A stretch of DNA of 64,000 nucleotides, from positions 24,857 to 88,856 of the forward strand of contig JAIUNM010000016.1 in NCBI GenBank assembly GCA_020162035.1, in the 5' to 3' direction. This stretch comes from Bacteroidota bacterium (GTDB lineage: Bacteria; Bacteroidota; Bacteroidia; B-17B0; Aurantibacillaceae). Position numbers and translations under genes: made by a program. Below, one piece after another: positions 62,639 through 64,000 of the stretch (position 1 is its first letter; each line of letters starts with the position of its first letter). Below the pieces are notes generated by a model. It saw only the letters and a list, made by a program, of their open reading frames with translations, ran no database searches and was not told where the DNA came from.

Positions 62639-63691
62639 TTGAAACTAAATTTAATTGGATATTTTTTATTAATTTTTACTTGTGCCTCTGCACAATACGG
62701 TGGAAATTACGCCTTTAAATTTTTGGATATTCCTATGACCTCAAGAGCTGCGGCTAACGGAGGTACAAATATGGGATTATGGAATACTGATATTCATTCA
62801 TTACACAGTAACCCTGCTCTATTAAACAAATACATGGCAAAACAAATTGCACTTAACTATTGTAATTATGTAAGCGATTTAAATTTTGGTTATGGTGCTT
62901 ATGCCTATTCATTAAAACAAAAAGGTGTTGTTGCTGCAAGCATTCAATTTTACGATTACGGATCTTTTAATGGTTATGATGAGTTTGGAAATAAAACCAA
63001 TAATTTTAAAGCTAACGATTACAGCATCAATTTAAGTTATGCCAAACCTTTTAAAGATAGTAGCTTTAATATTGGCGCAACTTTAAAAACACTTATTTCT
63101 ACTTACGATATTTACCAAAGTTATGGTAATGCGATAGATTTTGGAATTATTTACCATAAAAATAATTTTAACGTAAGCATTTTAGCTAAAAACTTTGGTT
63201 TCGTTTATAAAACATATACCAATACAAGCGTAAATGATAAATTGCCCACAAACTTGCAATTGGGTTTAAGCTACAAGTTACCTAAAGCACCCTTTAGGCC
63301 ATTTGTAACTTTTGATTATTTAAATAAAAAAAGTTTAAAATATATTAGTCCGGTTGATACTACAGGTAAAACAAATGTGCTTGTTACAGATTCAAGAAAA
63401 TTAGACTCAACCGGTTTTCAAAAATTTGCAGTTCGTTTTAATAGTGGCTTTGATGGCTTAATGCGACATACAATTATAGGAACTGAAATTGTGTTTACAA
63501 AAAATTTTAATTTACAAATTGCATATAATTACCGCAGGCAAAAAGAAATGACCTTGCCAGAACGAAGAGGAGTAAATGGTTTAAGTTTTGGGTTTAATAT
63601 GAATTTTAAACGTTTTGCATTTGCATATTCTTTTAGCAAAATGGCATTTCCGGGCAATGCAAGTATTTTTAGTTTAACCATAAAACATTAA
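62639..63691 (+). CDS. porQ: T9SS protein PorQ
   Basis: This 350-residue outer-membrane barrel protein starts at a TTG with a signal peptide ending in ASAQ. The first mature part, NYAFKFLDIPMTSRAAANGGTNMGLWNTDIHSLHSNPALL, is the typical N-terminus of PorQ, the T9SS component that works with PorU/PorZ in the attachment complex. The rest alternates aromatic beta strands (LNYCNYVSDLNFGYGAYAYSL) and ends in FSLTIKH. It is downstream of the LytTR gene with a 39-base gap. It links this operon to the T9SS cargo elsewhere in the window. Confidence 0.92.
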   Translation: MKLNLIGYFLLIFTCASAQYGGNYAFKFLDIPMTSRAAANGGTNMGLWNTDIHSLHSNPALLNKYMAKQIALNYCNYVSDLNFGYGAYAYSLKQKGVVAASIQFYDYGSFNGYDEFGNKTNNFKANDYSINLSYAKPFKDSSFNIGATLKTLISTYDIYQSYGNAIDFGIIYHKNNFNVSILAKNFGFVYKTYTNTSVNDKLPTNLQLGLSYKLPKAPFRPFVTFDYLNKKSLKYISPVDTTGKTNVLVTDSRKLDSTGFQKFAVRFNSGFDGLMRHTIIGTEIVFTKNFNLQIAYNYRRQKEMTLPERRGVNGLSFGFNMNFKRFAFAYSFSKMAFPGNASIFSLTIKH

Positions 63692-63732
63692 AAAAAATTT
63701 AGTTGATTCTAAAAAAGCATATTTTAAAATTA

Positions 63733-63859
63733 TCTTCGTTCTTTTGCCTTGGTACAAAAAAAACAAACCTGTCTGCAGCAGGTAAGAAATCAAGAATTCG
63801 AATAATTTTTTCAAATTTAAAATTGGAACTTTGAGCCTGCCTAGTTGGCAGACAGGCTC
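63733..63859. repeat. Degenerate intergenic repeat with two CCTG-type inverted repeats
   Basis: The text from 63733 (CTTCGTTCTTTTGCCTTGG) resembles a degenerate repeat often seen between genes in Bacteroidota. It contains a near-palindrome CCTGTCTGCAGCAGG (63768-63782) and, 50 bases later, GAGCCTG...CAGGCTC (63833-63839 and 63853-63859) with inner CTGCC/GGCAG. The short antisense reading frame here shows no coding sign. No transposase is nearby. Confidence 0.45.
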
Positions 63860-63889
63860 GAAATAACAAAACATTAAAAGTTAAATAAT

Positions 63890-63920
63890 TTTGTTTTATT
63901 AAAAAATTATATTAGTTTCG
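63890..63920 (+). promoter_or_regulatory. Promoter TTTG-N19-TAGTTTCG of the last, partial gene
   Basis: TTTG (63890-63893) and TAGTTTCG (63913-63920, one mismatch to TAnnTTTG) are separated by 19 bases, the best -33/-7 spacing in the window. It supports the start at 63960. Confidence 0.5.
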
Positions 63921-63959
63921 TTATAACCAAACAAGTTAAAATTTAAAAACACTAATGTT

Positions 63960-64000
63960 ATGGCATTAAATAATTTAAAAGGTAGTACCCCCCCCCCCCG
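63960..64000 (+). CDS. Partial gene beginning MALNNLKGST, running off the window
   Basis: An ATG at 63960 opens a frame that reads MALNNLKGST and then proline codons made by a run of 12 C. Only 41 bases are visible. A good promoter lies 39 bases upstream. The product cannot be named. The C-run is discussed separately. Confidence 0.5.
   Translation, partial: MALNNLKGSTPPP
63988..63999 (+). repeat. Homopolymer of 12 C near the start of a gene
   Basis: Twelve C in a row occur 28 bases into the last reading frame, in a sequence that is about 70% AT. Such tracts slip readily and can switch a gene's reading frame, but a sequence-end artefact is also possible. Confidence 0.7.

Noticed and set aside
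63768..63859. Inverted repeats as the ends of an insertion sequence
   Set aside because: Only about 90 bases, no transposase, no target duplication visible.
1..64000. tRNA, rRNA, CRISPR arrays, prophage or restriction genes
   Set aside because: I looked for tRNA-like folds and typical genes of these systems in the intergenic spaces and found none.

Overview
The window is about 30% GC and comes from a member of the Bacteroidota, probably an uncultured flavobacterium- or sphingobacterium-like lineage. The evidence is type IX secretion (T9SS) cargo with both kinds of C-terminal sorting domain, a PorQ homologue, DUF6702/HupE, BatA and head-GIN proteins, LytTR regulators, two-component propeller proteins, and TAnnTTTG promoter boxes in place of Shine-Dalgarno sites. 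It reads as ordinary chromosome. I see no phage, integrase, insertion sequence, CRISPR array, rRNA or tRNA. Genes are tightly packed, many overlap by 1-11 bases, and no gene-free stretch exceeds 300 bases.

Layout. 1-8.4 kb: a partial secreted Asp-box protein, a divergent DUF6702/HupE pair, a membrane protein, BatA overlapping a dihydroorotase-like protein without metal ligands, and a SiaC-type protein. 8.4-15.6 kb: HtrA protease, then a six-gene operon (membrane-anchored unknown, dapF, unknown, GNAT, seven-haem cytochrome/TPR lipoprotein, mltG). 15.6-18.7 kb: ECF sigma factor, membrane protein and SUMF1 protein. 18.9-28.1 kb: an envelope-lipid region on the minus strand (GT39 transferase, PAP2 phosphatase, MazG, WaaA, two barrel or surface proteins, PagL-like deacylase, CdsA). 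28.1-47.6 kb: propeller histidine kinase with a T9SS type B protein, a 1029-aa adhesin, a TPR kinase with a LytTR regulator, a TPR/PD40 envelope protein, prfC and a 1702-aa adhesin. 47.6-56.5 kb: kynureninase, a propeller-PP2C phosphatase, folB, an aminotransferase and an M43 metalloprotease. 56.5-64 kb: DUF167, a structured RNA after rpsA, rpsA, a lipoprotein, and an ispE-LytS-LytTR-porQ operon. The window ends in a new gene that begins with a C12 tract.

The genes fall into three themes: envelope building (DapF, MltG, WaaA, PagL-like, CdsA, PAP2, GT39, IspE), T9SS export of adhesins and a protease (with PorQ), and sensory control (two LytTR pairs, an orphan LytS-type kinase, an ECF sigma factor, and PP2C plus SiaC). 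The most notable signals are: -7 promoter boxes only 3-7 nt before start codons, which suggests many leaderless mRNAs; GTGAA repeats phased at 21 bp, upstream of the 1702-aa adhesin and in the intergenic region between the sigma factor and a TM2 gene; two adjacent secreted-protein genes whose signal peptides begin at ATA or ATT instead of ATG; a three-hairpin RNA after rpsA; and a 310-residue higher-order repeat in the 1702-aa adhesin.
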